Below, one piece after another: positions 1-13,440 of a stretch of DNA of 64,000 bases. Location of the stretch: NCBI RefSeq assembly GCF_910589235.1, contig NW_025813595.1, positions 1,798,001-1,862,000 on the forward strand, given 5' to 3'. The DNA comes from Vespa crabro (taxonomy: Eukaryota; Arthropoda; Insecta; Hymenoptera; Vespidae). The notes beneath the pieces were generated by a model. It worked only from the letters and a program-made list of their open reading frames with translations. It was not told where the DNA came from and did not search any database. The position numbers and the translations under genes are program-made. Each line of letters opens with the position of its first letter. Position 1 is the first letter of the stretch.

Positions 1-1119
1 AGTAATAACGATAAAAACGATAATAACGACAATAAAAATATTAATAATAAAGAAAATATCAATATTAAAGCAAATAACAATTATAACGATAATAATAATA
101 ACAATAATAACGAAAATAACGTCAAAAAAAATTATATTATGTACGAAAATGACGATAAAAAAGAGATTAACGGTAATAACGATAATAACGACAATAATAA
201 TAATAATAAGAATAATAACGATAACTACAAAAAGACGATAATATTAATATTAATAATAATGAAAACAAGGATAATAACGATAACAACTATTATAATAATA
301 ATAATAATAATAAAGATATTAACGATATGAAAGATATTAACAATAATAACAGTAATAAGGATAATTATAATACGATAATAACGATTAAAGTAATAATAAC
401 AATTTTGATAGTAACACAAGTTACGATAATGGTGAAAATAATAATTAAAATAATAAAAATAATAAAGAAATTAACAATAACAACGATATAAATGCTAATA
501 ACAATAATAATTACAATAATAATAATAATATCGTTAACATCAATAATAATGAGAACTATAATATTGATAATAAAGTTAATAACTTTAATATTAATAACAA
601 TAATAATGATAACAACGATAATAACAATATTAATAATAATAACGAAAATGAGGATAATCACTATGACAACGATAATAATAATAACAATAATTATGATAAT
701 ACGTTAATAATCGTAGTAGTAATAACAATAATAACTATATTTACGGTAAAAATGATAACGATAATAACGTTAATAACGGTAATAATGACAACGATAAAAA
801 CGATAAGAACAATTATAATAATGACGATAATAACGAAAAAAGTAATAATAATTATAACAATACTAACGATAATAACGATAATAATAATAATAATAACAAT
901 AATAACGAAATTAACGATAATAGCGATAATAATAATAACGATAATAACGATATTAGTAATTACAATAATAACGATAATAACGATAAGAACGATAATAACA
1001 GTAATAATAATATTGACAACAAACATAATAACGATATTACCGCTAATTGAGATAATAATAGAAACAATATTATCGAAAATAAAGATAATAAAGATAATAA
1101 CGATAATAATAAGAATAAT

Positions 1120-1177
1120 AACAGCAATAATATCTATAATTACGATAATAACGACAATAACGATCATAATGATAATA
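1120..1177 (+). repeat. Near-identical match to 60,720-60,777
   Basis: Starting at AACAGCAATAATATCTATAA, about 57 bases match 60720 onward with one clear difference (GACAATAACG here, GATAATAACG there). The flanks are much less similar. In an array this degenerate, such an island suggests relatively recent copying or conversion between sites nearly 60 kb apart. Confidence 0.6.
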
Positions 1178-1502
1178 TTAATAGTAATAATAACGAGGAT
1201 AACGGAATTAACTATAATAATAATATTAATAATAATAATAATAATAACAAAAATAATAATATTAACGATATCAGTAGTAGTAATACTAACAATAATAACA
1301 AAAATATCGATAATGATGTAACAGTATTAATATTAACGATAATAATTATAATAATAATAACAATACTACCTATAAAAACGATAATAATAATAGTAATAGT
1401 AATAATAATAGCAATAATAACGATAATAAAGATAATTATAATAACAATAATAACGACAATAACGATAATAGCGATAACAATAATAACAATAATAACTATA
1501 AT

Positions 1503-1590
1503 AACCATAATAACGATATTACAGTAATAAAGATAAAGATAATATCGATAATAAGGACAATAATATTAGTAATAATAACGATAATAACGA
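1503..1590 (+). repeat. Near-identical match to 54,458-54,545
   Basis: About 85 bases, beginning AACCATAATAACGATATTAC, match the 54.46-kb site with a single mismatch seen by eye. The last part of this segment (from 1551) also matches 33157, less well. It lies at the junction of block 1 and the next paralogous block. Confidence 0.65.
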
Positions 1591-2149
1591 TAATATCGAT
1601 AATAATTATAACGAAAATAACGTCAATAATAATATTAATATTAACGATAATAAGAATAATAATAATAAAATCGATAATAACAATAACAATAAAATCGATA
1701 ATAACGATAATAACTATAATTACGATAATAACAATAGTAATAATGACAATAATATCGAAAACAACGATAAAAACGATATTAATCGTAATATAAGTATGGA
1801 TAATATCGGTAAAGTTGATAATAATAAATAATATTATATACGATAATAATGATAATATAAATAATAATAATAATAATAACGATAATTTCACTAATAATAA
1901 TAACTATAAATTCGATAAAAATGATATTAATGAAAATAACATAATAATAATAGTATATATAACAATAATAACGTTAATAACAATAATAATAATAACATTA
2001 ATAACGATAATTACGATGATAACGATAGTAATAATTACAATAATGACGATAACAAAGATGATAGTGATAATAATAATAATAAAAATATTATCGATAATAA
2101 GGTTAATTACGAAAATAACGGTAATAAATATAATAACAATAATAACGAC

Positions 2150-2690
2150 AATAATAATAATAATAATAGTAATAATATTAATATTATGGATAATAACGAT
2201 AATTACGATAATAATAACAGTATTAATAACGATGATAAGGATAATAACGATAACATCGATAATAGTAATATCAAAAATATCGATAATAACTATAATAACG
2301 ATAAGAATAAATATAATAATAATGATTATAACGTTATTAACGATAATAACGACAGTAATAATTACAATAAAAACGATATCCTATAATAATTATAATAACG
2401 ATAATTATAAGAACAATAATTACTATATAACGATATTAACAAAAATTATAATAATAAGAATAACAACGATAATATAGAAATAACGATAATAATAATAACA
2501 ATTATAACAATAATAACGATAATAATAATAATAATAATAATAGTAATAATATTAATATTATGGATAATAACGACAATTACAATACTAATAACAGTATTAA
2601 TAACGATGATAAGTTTAGTAAGGATAACATCGATAATAGTAATATCAAAAATATCGATAATAACTATAATAACGATAAGAATAAAATAAT
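2150..2690 (+). repeat. Internal duplication spaced 374 bp
   Basis: A segment of about 150 bp containing ATGGATAATAACGA, ACAGTATTAATAACGATGAT and CATCGATAATAGTAATATC occurs at about 2150-2310 and again at about 2523-2690, with the ATG at 2186 and 2560. The 2560 copy sits where paralogous blocks carry their single copy (24407 and 34264), so the 2186 copy looks like the added one. The spacing is not a multiple of three, so the triplet phase changes between the copies. Confidence 0.75.
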
Positions 2691-2999
2691 AGTAACGATA
2701 ATAACGATAACAAGTATTATAACGATAGTTATAATAACAATTATAACGATTATAACTGTAATGACGATAACAATAATAACGACAATTACGATATTATCGA
2801 TAATAATACTAACAATATTAACGTTCATAACGATAATAACGATAATAATAAATATAATAATAATGATAATAAAGATATCAATGATAATAATGATAATAAC
2901 GATAATGATAATAATATTATTATTACCAATAATAAAGATAACAACGACAATAGTGATAAAAATATTAATAATAAAATAGAAAATAAGGTTAATAACGAG

Positions 3000-3880
3000 G
3001 ACAACGATAATTATAATAATAATATTAACGATAATAACGCTTATACGGATTATAACAATAACGATAATGAGAATAATAAAGATAATAATGGTTGTAACTA
3101 TAATAACGATTACAACAATAATAACGATAATAATAATTACGGTAATACCGATAATAAAGATAATTACAATAATAACAATAGTAATAATGAAGATGATAAG
3201 AATAATAACGATTGTAATGATTAAACGATAATAGTATTAATAATTTTATCATAAATATCGTTAATAACGGTAATTATTTTAATAGAAGTAATAATAACAA
3301 TATTAACAAAGTTTGCAATAATAATAGTGGTAACAATTAAAGATAGTAAGGTTAATAATAGTGGTAACAATTAAAGTAATAATAGTAATAACGATAATAA
3401 CAATAATAAAGACATCAATAATAACGATAATAACGATAGTAGTAATAATAATATCGATAGTAACAATATTGACGATACTAACGAAAATAACGATAATAAC
3501 GATAATAATAACAAAATTAATAACGATAATTACGTTAATAAAGATAATAATATTAACAATAATAACGATAACAACGATAATAAGGATAATAGTAATAACG
3601 ATAATAACGACAATAATAATTTTAAAAATATTGATAAAAACGTTAATAACAATAATTATAATAATAGTAATAATAATGAAAACGATAAAAACGATAATTA
3701 CGATATTAATAATGATAATAATAACAATAATTAAGATAATAACGGAAATAATAATAATAATAATAATAATAATAGTAATTAAAATAATAAAGATAATAAT
3801 GATAATAATAATACGAATAATAATAATAATAATAATATCAATAATAACGAAAAGAACGCTAAAAATAATAGTCATATTAT
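3000..3880 (+). repeat. Block 3, paralogue of 27.1-27.96 kb and partly 44.1-44.5 kb
   Basis: TATACGGATTATAACAATAA occurs at 3042 and 27148 (offset 24,106). It is followed in both by AATGAGAATAATAA, then GTTTGCAATAATAAT (3310 and 27418, with a third copy at 44187) and an ordered run of GATAGTAGTAATAATAATATC. The collinear open frames in these copies are a by-product of their common origin and contain only Ile/Thr/Val repeats. Confidence 0.75.
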
Positions 3881-4900
3881 CTATAATGACATTAATAACG
3901 GTAACAACAACAATAATATATACGAATATATCGATAATATTGATAATGATAATAACAGTAATAAGAATAATAACAATAATAATGATAATAATAACAATAA
4001 TATTAATAAAAATAATAACGATAATAACGATAATAACGATAATAACGATAATTGCGATAATAACGATTATAATAAAAATTAACGATAGAAACGATAATAG
4101 TAGTAATAATAATGACGATAATAACGATATTTAAGATAATAATAATAATAATAATAATAAATATAACAACGATATAAACGATAATAACTATAATTGAAAT
4201 AACGATAATAACGATAATAACGATGTTAACGTTAATAATAGTAAGGATAAAGATAATGTCGAAAATAATAACTACACTATTACCAATAATTTAGATAAAA
4301 ATAATAATAATAAGAATAATAACTGTATCAACGATAATAACGATAATAATGATATTAACGACAATAAAACTAATAATAATAATAACGGGTAATATAGATT
4401 ATAAAGATAATAATGATAACATAGGAAATAAGGATAATAATAATAACAATAATAATGATAATAACGATATTAATGTTAATAACGACAATAATAATAATAG
4501 TAATAATAATTAAAACGATAATCATCGCTAAAAGCAATAAAAACGATAATAATGATAATAATAAATACGATATAATCGATCAATTCGATAATAATAATAA
4601 CAATTTTAACGATTATATCGACAAAAATAATATCAGTAATAACAATAATAAAATTAATAATTTCAATAACGATAATAATAAAATTATTATTAATATCAAT
4701 AATAAAGATAAAAACGATAATAAAAATAATAACTTTAATAACGATAATAGTAACATTATTACTAATAATAATAATAACGATAATAACGAAAATAATGATA
4801 ATAACGTTTATAATAACAACGACAATATCGATTAAAGTATTAATAATAATAACGATAATAACGATATTTACGATTATTATAATAACAATAATAAAGAAAA
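3880..4900 (+). repeat. Plain degenerate satellite
   Basis: No gene or distinct landmark family was found. The segment holds one of the best-preserved primary arrays: four perfect tandem AACGATAAT units at 4017-4052, followed by two variant units. A slightly unusual word, GATTATAAAGATAATAATGA with ATAGGAAATAAGG, lies near 4393-4432 and has no partner that I noticed. Confidence 0.6.
4017..4052 (+). repeat. Intact nonamer run (AACGATAAT)x4
   Basis: Four perfect consecutive copies of the 9-base unit can be read directly. Comparable runs are at 19743-19769 (three copies), 26846-26872 (three) and 37941-37976 (four). They support the nonamer, not AAT alone, as the ancestral or consensus unit. Confidence 0.9.
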
Positions 4901-5430
4901 GAACGATTAATCTTTAATAACGATATTAATAATAACGATAATAACTATAATATCGATGTAACGATAATAATAACAAAAATAATAATGATAATATTGATAA
5001 TAATAATAATAATATTAATAGCAATAATAACGATAATGTAGAAAATAAGGATAATAATGATAATGATAATAACGATAATAGTAATAATAATAATATCAAA
5101 AAAAACAATAAGTACGATAACGACTATAATAACGACAAAAATAATAACGATAATGACGATGATAATAATAAATATACTAACGTTAATATGGATAATAATA
5201 ATAGTAATAATACCGATAGTAACGATGTCTATGATATTAACGAAAATATCGATAATAATGATAATTATAATAACGATATTAACAATAGTAACGACAATAA
5301 TAATAATTATAATAACGTTAAAAGAGATAATAACTATGTCAACGATAATAATAAGAACAATAATATCAATAAAAACGATAGTAACGTTAATAATAATATT
5401 ACATAAAAAGGATAATAAGGATAATAATAA
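4900..5430 (+). repeat. Block 4, paralogue of about 29.0-29.5 kb
   Basis: AACGTTAAAAGAGATAATAA at 5314 matches AACGTTAAAAGGGATAATAA at 29384, both followed by CTATGTCAACGATAATAATA. The offset is 24,070. The intervening order differs from the other copy: sequence equivalent to 6.64-7.0 kb lies before this segment in the 27-29.5 kb copy but after it here, which implies rearrangement. Confidence 0.65.
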
Positions 5431-6640
5431 TAATAATAATAACAATAATAAAGATTATAACGACAATAATAAGAATAAAAATAATAATAGTAATAATAAT
5501 ATCGATGATACCGATAATAACCATAATAATAATATTATTCATGACAATAATACCAATAATAACGGTAATAAGTATAATAATAAATATGATATAGTTGATA
5601 ATATCCATAAGTTTATTAAAAATTTTAGCGATAATATCGATAAAATTAATAACAATATTAACGATAATATCTATAAAAAAAATAATAATAATAATAAAAG
5701 TAATAACGATAGTAGAGATAACAACAATGATAATAATAATAACGATAATAAGGATAATAACGTTAATAACAATAATTAAAATAAAGATAACAACGATATT
5801 GACGAATGTAGCGATAACAATATTTACAATAAGAAAGATAATTACGATAATAATGATAGTATCGATAAAAATTATAATAATGATAACAAATTTGACGATA
5901 AAAACGTAAATAATAATAACAATAATAACGATAATAATGATAATTACGATAATAATAATAAAAATAATAACGATTACAAAGACAATTTCGATAGTAACGA
6001 TAATAATAATTATAATAACGAGAATAACGATAGTAACAATAACAATAATAGCGATATTAACGATAATATTGAAAATAATAATAGCAATTATAACGATAAC
6101 AAACGACAATAACGATACTAAAGTTAATAATATCTATAATAACGATAATTGCAATAATAATAATAGTAACGTTAATAATAATAATAATAATATCGATAAA
6201 GACAATAACGATAATAACGGTAATATTAATAATAATAAAGATAATTACGATAATAAGGATAATAATAATAACAATAATAACGATAATAACGACATTCACG
6301 ATAATAATAATTACAATAATAACGATAATAAGGACAATAATGATAACAAGGAAAATAATTATAATATTAATATCACTAGAATCGATAAAAATTGTAATAC
6401 TTACGATTATAACGATAATTACTTTAATAACGATATTAACCGTAATAAAATTAATAACTATATTAACGTTAATAACGATAATAATATCAGCAATAATAGC
6501 GATAAAAGCGACAATAACGGTTAATAATAATAACATTATTGACGATATTATCGATGATAACGATAACAAAAATAACGGTAATGACAATAATAATAATAAT
6601 AGTAATAACAATAATAATTATTATAACGATAATAATAATA
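5430..6640 (+). repeat. Plain degenerate satellite
   Basis: No gene and no landmark shared with other blocks was recognised. An open frame crossing from 5057 to 5779 changes from Ile/Thr-rich to Asn/Asp-rich near 5400, where an off-phase ATTACATAAAAAGGATAA occurs. That change is direct evidence that such frames are not under coding selection. Confidence 0.55.
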
Positions 6641-7000
6641 ACAATGATAACGGCAATAATGATAATAATATTAATAAAGATATTAGCAATAATAATGGTA
6701 GTAATTAATAAATATTATAAAGAAAATAACGATATTAACGATAAGAATAATAGCGATTATTACTATAATAAGTAAAATAATAAAAACGATAGAAAAGATA
6801 CTAGTAATAATACTAATACCAATAAAAACGATAACAAATATAATAATAATAAAAAGAATAACGATAGTAAGATATTAACGATATAAACGATGATAAAACC
6901 AAAAACTACGAATATATCGATAATAACAATTATAATAATAACGATAGTAACGATAATATCGATAATAATAATAAAAATATTATTGATAAGAACGATAATA
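6640..7000 (+). repeat. Block 5, paralogue of 27.94-28.29 kb
   Basis: CGGCAATAATGATAATAATA at 6651 matches 27945, continuing through AAAGATATTAGCAATAATAA and GTAGTAATTAATAA. The words AACGATGATAAAACCAAA near 6886 and 28179 keep the same offset (about 21,293). Similarity is high for roughly 90 bases at the left end, then looser. Confidence 0.7.
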
Positions 7001-7070
7001 ATAATAATAATAATAACGATAATACCGATGGTAAAAATAATAATGATAATAACGATAGTAAAGATAATAA

Positions 7071-7154
7071 CTATAATATCGACTATAACAATAATAATAA
7101 TAACGATAATAACTATAATATCGACTATAACAATAATAATAATAACGATAATAA
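7071..7154 (+). repeat. Perfect 42-bp tandem duplication
   Basis: CTATAATATCGACTATAACA starts at 7071 and again at 7113, and the bases between and after are identical, giving two 42-bp units. The period is a multiple of three, so triplet phase is kept. The perfection of the match implies a recent event. Confidence 0.85.
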
Positions 7155-7289
7155 CGATAATTACGATAATGACGATAATATTAATAACGATAATAACGTA
7201 AATAACGTAAATAAGGAAATTATAATATAAATAATAACAATAACAACCACAATAAATATAATAACGATAATAATATTAACGATAATATC

Positions 7290-8360
7290 GACAATATTAA
7301 TAATAATGACAACGATAATTATGATAATAATGATCGTAAAACTAATAACAATAAAGATAATTACAATATTAACGATAATAGCGATAATAACGATAATAAA
7401 AATAATAATAGTAATAGCAATAATAACGATAATGACAATAATAACGATAATAGCAATAATACTAATAGCGATAATAACGATAAAAATAATAACGATAATA
7501 ACGATAATGTCGATAATATTAATTACAATATTTACAATAATTTCGATATTAATAATTGTAATCATAACAATGATAACGATCATAACGATAATAGCAACTA
7601 TAATAATAACGATAATAACGATATTAATAATAATATAATTATTGTAAATAACAATAATAATGATAACGATGTTTATAATAGTAATAATAATAACGTTTAT
7701 AACAATACTAACGGTAATAATGATAATAAAAATAATAACTATAATAACGATAATAATAACATTATTACTAATAACAATAATAACGATAATAACAGTAATA
7801 AAAACAACAAAAATAACAATATTAACGAAAATAGTAATTACAATTGTAACGGAAACATCGATAAGAGCATTAATAATAATAATAATAATAGCGATAATAC
7901 CGATAATATTAATAACATTAAAAACTATAATAACGATAATAACGTTTATAACGATAATAATAGTAATAGTAATAATAACCATAATAAAGATAAGAACGAC
8001 ACAATAATAATAATAATAACAATAACGATAATAACGGTAATAACGTTAAAAATAATAGAAAAATAAAATAATATCTATAAGAACGATAAAAAGTATAAAA
8101 ACGATAATATCGATAATATAAAATACGATAATAACGATATTATCTGTAAGAATAATAACAATATTAACTATAATATCAATAATAATAACAACAATATTTA
8201 CGATAATGTCGATAATAATAATAACAATAATTTCAGTAATACCGGTAATAACGATAATAACGCTAATAATAATAATGATAATAATGCTAATAGCGATATG
8301 AACAATAACGATATTAACGATAATATTGACAATATTAAATATAATAATGATAATAATTTT
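7290..8360 (+). repeat. Block 6, paralogue of 37.4-38.8 kb; word shared by six sites
   Basis: Collinear with 37.4-38.8 kb at an offset of about 30.0 kb. GAAAATAGTAATTACAATTG starts at 7828 and 37830 and is followed by AGCATTAATAATAAT here and by the same word there. Related versions occur near 11680, 19067, 41876 and 55643, so this is a six-member family. One difference between the first two copies is a CG-to-TG change (TGTAACGG versus TGTAATGA). Confidence 0.7.
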
Positions 8361-9510
8361 AAAACGATAATAATTATCATAATTATAGTAGTAATAACGA
8401 TAATAACGATATTAAAAATAAAAATAATAACGATAAAATAGATAATAATAATAAAATTTATAACGTTAATAACAATAATAACGATAATAACAGGAATAAT
8501 AATAAAATTGATAACGCTAATAACGATAATAAAGGTATAATATTATTAATAAGGAGGATTATAATGATTATATTGGAAATAATAATAATTACAATATCGA
8601 TAATAACGATAATGACGGTAAAAACGATAATAATAATAGTAATAATACTAGTAATAATAATAATGATAATTACGATAATAACTATATTAATAATAGTTAT
8701 AATAACATTATAACAATAATAACGAGAACAACGATAATAACGATATCTATAATAACGATAATAAAGACAATAATAATAACAATAATAATATCGATAATAA
8801 CTGTAATAATGATAGTAACCATAATGACGATAATAACGATAATATCGGTAATAAAAATAATAATAATAATGACAGTAAAATCGAAAATAACGATATTAAC
8901 GACAGTAATAATAATAATAATAATAATACTATCCATAATGCAGATAATGACGCCAATAATAACAATTACAATAATATTAGTAATAATAACGATAATGACG
9001 ATAATAATAATAGTATTAATAACAATATTAAAAATAATAACGATAATAACGATAATAACGATAATAATAATAATAATTACGACATTATAACTATAATAAA
9101 TATAATGACGATATGTTACTAACGTTAAAGACGATAATAGTGGTAATAGAAATAACGAAAATATCGAGAATAGCGGCAATAAAAATTATAATAATAAAGA
9201 TAATAACGATATTATCGAAGATAAAGATAAAAGTTATAAGAATAATTATAATAAGAACAATAACAATGATAATAACGATAATAAACATAATAACAGTAAC
9301 GATTACACGACAATAATAATAACAATATTAATAACGATAACAACGATAACAACAATAATAAAGATAATAAATATATTAACGATATCAATAATAACGAAAA
9401 TAACGTTAATTTCGATATTATTAATAACAATATTAAAGATAATAACGATAATAATAATAATAATAACGACATTAATAACTATAATAAATATAATAACGAT
9501 ATGGTAATAA
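8361..9510 (+). repeat. C-B-A composite unit, best copy
   Basis: Three landmark words occur in order. C is AAAACGATAATAATTATCAT at 8361, B is AGTTATAATAACATTATAAC at 8695, and A is GATATGTTACTAACGTTAAA at 9110, with a second A at 9498 (GATATGGTAATAACGG), 388 bp later. The same order is seen at 38817-39870 (offset about 30.4 kb) and, partly, near 20.4, 31.0 and 47.4 kb. No coding content is recognised. Confidence 0.75.
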
Positions 9511-9644
9511 CGGTAAAAACGACAATAGTAATAACAATAATAACGATATTATCGAAAATAACGATAATAACAATAATAATAATAACAGTAATAACGATAA
9601 TAATGATATAGCGATTAATCATAATAATAATAATATTATTATAA

Positions 9645-9692
9645 GATAAAATAATAATAAGATAAAATAATAATAAGATAAAATAATAATAA
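9645..9692 (+). repeat. Three tandem 16-bp units, GATAAAATAATAATAA
   Basis: GATAAAATAATAATAA starts at 9645, 9661 and 9677. The period is 16, not a multiple of three, which is unusual in this array and breaks the triplet phase. The paralogous site near 40.0 kb has two copies (39998 and 40014), so copy number changed after duplication. Confidence 0.9.
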
Positions 9693-9699
9693 TATTAAC

Positions 9700-10615
9700 G
9701 ATTACAACGAAAATAATGATAATAATAGTAGTAATAATTACAATAAAAACAATGATAATGATAAACAAATATAACCGTAATTACGATAGTAATTATACGA
9801 ATGAACTATTTAAAATTGATACTAACGTTAATAACGATAATATTAATAACATTAATAACGATAATAACGATAATAATAAGATTAATAATAATATCGATAA
9901 TAAGGTTAATTATGAAAATAACGGTAAAAATGATAATAACTATAATAACGACAATGATAATAATAATAATAACAAAAATAAAGATAATAACGATATTAAC
10001 AATAATAACGATAATAATAATTATAATAATAATAAAGTTAATGAAAATAATAATTATAACAATAATAACAATAATAAAGATAATAACGTAATAACGATAA
10101 AAATAATAAGATTTATGAAGATATTAGCAATAATATCAATAATAACGATAATAATAGTATTATTAACAATAATAACAATAATAATAATTATAGCGGTAAT
10201 TACAATAATAACGATAATAACGATAATAATAATAACACTAATATCAATAATATAGACAATAACAATAATTACGATAAAAATAATAACTATTATAGCTATA
10301 ATAACGATAAGAATGTTAATAAAATTAATAATAATATCAATGACAACAATTATAACGCTAATTATGATTAGTTTATACCTAAAATAAGGATAATAATAAT
10401 AAGAACGATAATTATAATAACAATAATAACAATTATAATGGTAATAAGAAAAAATAATAATAATAAGACCTATAAGAACGATAATATAGATAATATTAGT
10501 CGAAATAATAACAATATTAGCAAAAATAACGATAATAACGATAACAATATTAACGATAATAACGTTAGTTATAACAATAGTAATAACAATAATAACGATA
10601 ATAAAGGTAGAAATA
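9700..10615 (+). repeat. Plain satellite after the 16-bp repeats
   Basis: The first 60 bases after the 16-bp repeats still match the paralogue at 40.03 kb (ATTAACGATTACAACGAAAA). After about 10,060 no shared order was recognised. GATTAGTTTATACCTAAAAT near 10367 is an off-pattern word for which I found no partner. No gene is seen. Confidence 0.55.
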
Positions 10616-11010
10616 ATAATCAATAACGATAATGACGATAATAACGTTAATAATAATAATAACGATAATAATAATATCTATAAAAACGATAATAACCATA
10701 ATAACGAAAATAACGATGATAGCGATAATAATAATAATAATAATAATATTAACGAAAATAGCGATAATAACGGTAAGAACGATATATATAGTAGTAAAAA
10801 TAAAGGTAATAACGATAATAAGGATAATAATATTAATAATAATAACGATGATAATGATAATAGCGATAATAATTATATCGAAAATAACGACAATAATAAT
10901 ATTAATAATAACGTTGATAAGGAAAATAACGATAACATCGGTAATAATAATAACAAAAATATAGATAATAACGATAATAACGATAATAACGATATTTAAT
11001 ATAATAATAA
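10615..11010 (+). repeat. Block 7, paralogue of 29.59-30.02 kb
   Basis: AACGAAAATAACGATGATAG at 10703 matches 29692 (offset 18,989). Both sites then carry AGTAGTAAAAATAAAGGTAA followed by GATAATAAGGATAATAA, and both end in AACGATATTTAATATAATAA. The downstream sequences differ. Confidence 0.7.
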
Positions 11011-11099
11011 TAACGATAATAACGATAATATTAATAACGACAATAACGACAAAATTAATAATATTACTAAGGATAACAACGATAATAACGATAATAATG

Positions 11100-11136
<37 letters not shown>

Positions 11137-11394
11137 CATTAACATAGATAATAACGATAATAACGATAATAACTTTAATAACGACAATAATATTGATAAT
11201 AATAATGAAAAAATCATAAAGTCGATGACAATAATAGCGATAATAGTAGGTGTAGTAATATCAAAAAGAACAATAATAATGGCAATAAAGATAATAACTA
11301 TAATTATATTTACGATTATAATGAAAATAGTCATAATAATAATAACGATTATACCGATAATAACGATAATAACGATAATAATAATAATAATAAT

Positions 11395-11430
<36 letters not shown>

Positions 11431-11660
11431 GATAATAACGATATTTACGATAATAATTATAATAATAATAAAGATAACAACGATATTAACGATAATAACG
11501 ATAAAAATAATATCGATAATAATAAAATATCAATAGTAACAATAATAACGATAGTGACGATGATAATAATAACGATCATAAAGTTTATAATGATAATAAT
11601 AAGAATAATAAATATAGTAGTAGTTGAAATAATAACGAAAATAAGAGTAATAAAAACGAC
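11010..11660 (+). repeat. Plain degenerate satellite
   Basis: No gene. AATAGTAGGTGTAGTAATAT near 11237 is off-pattern and weakly resembles AATAGTAGTTGTAATATC near 28974. Several AAT runs of moderate length occur, for example around 11,393-11,428. Confidence 0.5.
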
Positions 11661-12172
11661 AATAATAACGATATTAAAGAAACTAGTTTTACCAATAGTA
11701 ACGAAGACAACGTTAAATACATTAATAATAATAATAATAATATCGGAAGTAAGCAAAATAACGGTGACAAATATAATATTAATAACAATTATAACTATAA
11801 TAACGATAATAACGGTAATAACAATAATAATAATTGTAATAATAACAGTAATAATAATAATGATAATTACGATAATAACGATAATAATAATAGTTATAAT
11901 AACATTATAACAATATTAACGATAACAACGATAATAAAGATATCTATAATAGCGATAATAAAGACAACAATAATAACAGTAATAATATCGATAATAACTA
12001 CAATAACGATAATAACAATAATGACGATAATAACGTTACTAATAAATAAGATTAAAACAATAATATCGATAATAATAATAATAATAATAACGGTAATAAC
12101 GATAATAACGATAATAACGGCAATAATAATAATAATAATAATATCGATAATAAAGATAATGACGCCGATAGT

Positions 12173-12209
<37 letters not shown>

Positions 12210-12800
12210 TCGATAATAAAGATAATGACGCCAATAGTTATAATAATAATAATAATAATAATAATATTAATAATATTAATAATAATAACGATAATGACGA
12301 TAATAATAATAGCAATAATAACAATAATAACTATATAAACGATAATAATCATAATAACTATGATAATATTACTAATAACTACATTAATAACTGTAATTAA
12401 TATAACAACGATATGGTATTAACGATACAAGCGACAATAATAGTAATAGTAATAACGATAATAAGGATAATAACGGCAATAAAAATAATAATAATCAATA
12501 TAGTAACGATATAACCGAAAATAACGATATAAGCTAAAAGAATAATAATAATAAGAACAATAACAACGATAATAAAGATAATAAACATAATAAGAGTAAC
12601 GATAATTTGACAATAATAATAACAATGATAATAACGATAATAACGATAACAACAATAATAAGAATGATTAGCGACATCAATTATAACGATATAACATTAA
12701 TTTCGATATTAGTAATAGCAATATTAAAGATAATAACGATATTAATAATAATAATAAAGACATAAATAACATTAATAAATATAATAACGATATGGTATAA
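11660..12800 (+). repeat. B-A composite unit, paralogue of 41.86-42.54 kb
   Basis: Word B starts at 11892 and word A at 12410 (GATATGGTATTAACGATACA), with a second A at 12789, 379 bp on. The corresponding region at 41.86-42.54 kb has B at 42090 and A at 42518. Both are preceded by the variant six-member word (GTAACGAAGACAACG near 11697; GTAACGAGAAGAACG near 41896) and by GGTGACA followed by ATAT. Word C is absent upstream in both. Confidence 0.7.
12141..12272 (+). repeat. 66-bp tandem duplication
   Basis: ATATCGATAATAAAGATAAT followed by GACGCC begins at 12141 and at 12207. The units differ by one base after GACGCC (GATAG versus AATAG) and in the length of the AAT run. A single related copy is at 42340-42370 in the paralogue. 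Confidence 0.75.
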
Positions 12801-12998
12801 ACGATAAAAAAGATAATAGTAGTAATAGTCATAACGATAATAACAATAATAACGGCAATAAAAATAATAATAATAAAAATAATAACGATACTATCGAAAA
12901 TAATGATAATAACGATAATAATAATAATAATAATAAGGATAATAACTATAATAGAGATTAAGACGGTAATAGAGACAGTAATAATAATTATAATAATT

Positions 12999-13052
<54 letters not shown>

Positions 13053-13109
13053 TTGAAGATTACATCGAAAATAATGATAGTAATAGCAGTAATAATAACA
13101 ATAATAACG

Positions 13110-13142
<33 letters not shown>

Positions 13143-13440
13143 TTAACGATTATAACGATAATAACGATAATAATAATAACAATATTAATGATAGTAACAA
13201 TTATAGTAATATTAATAATAACGAAATTATCGATAATGACGATAATAATAATAATATTAAGAACGATTATAAGAATAATAACGACAACATCGAGAATAAT
13301 AATAACTATAATATCGATAAAAGCGATAATAACGATAATAACATTATTAATAGTAATAAGAATAAAGATAATATCGATAATATGTGTAATAATAATAAAG
13401 TTTATTTCGATAAAAACGACAATAACGATTATAAGAAAAA
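12800..13440 (+). repeat. Satellite with a long AAT run
   Basis: Contains the pure AAT run at 13001-13051, followed by TATTGAAGATTACATCGAAA. The flank GATTACAACGAAAATAATGA after the AAT runs near 32,051 and 56,513 looks related, so this may be a third member of that microsatellite locus. No gene. Confidence 0.5.
13001..13051 (+). repeat. (AAT)17 microsatellite
   Basis: Seventeen uninterrupted AAT units, bounded by TTTT on the left and ATTGAAG on the right. Confidence 0.9.

Larger units (their letters stand above)
1..1620 (+). repeat. Block 1, paralogue of 51.5-54.6 kb
   Basis: Shares ordered landmarks with 51.5-54.6 kb. ATTATATTATGTACG lies at 131 and 51632, ACGTTAATAATCGTAGTAG at 701 and 52204, AGTAGTAGTAATACTAAC at 1273 and 53684, and an almost identical stretch at 1503 and 54458. 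The offset grows from 51,501 to about 52,955, so the later copy carries roughly 1.5 kb of extra sequence. The first landmark also occurs at 17110, making a third partial copy. No gene is seen. Confidence 0.8.
1500..2990 (+). repeat. Block 2, three-copy paralogue (also 33.1-34.7 and 23.6-24.9 kb)
   Basis: Ordered landmarks match 33.1-34.7 kb at offsets of 31.6-31.8 kb: ATAAGGACAATAAT at 1551 and 33157, TAATATCGGTAAAGT near 1801 and 33600, and a dyad of TATAATAATTATAATAACG near 2383 and 34070. A third copy is at 23.6-24.9 kb. The family-F word (AACTATAAATTCGAT, then GATATTAATGAAAATAAC) starts at 1902. The block has one extra internal duplication that the other two copies lack. Confidence 0.8.

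Noticed and set aside
8551..8566. AAGGAGG followed eight bases later by ATG, resembling a bacterial ribosome-binding site and start
   Set aside because: The downstream frame is Ile/Thr/Val satellite, the paralogues at 38.9 and 20.6 kb lack AAGGAGG (one reads AATATGGATG), and nothing else in the window looks bacterial. A chance variant of AATAATAACGATT-type sequence is sufficient.
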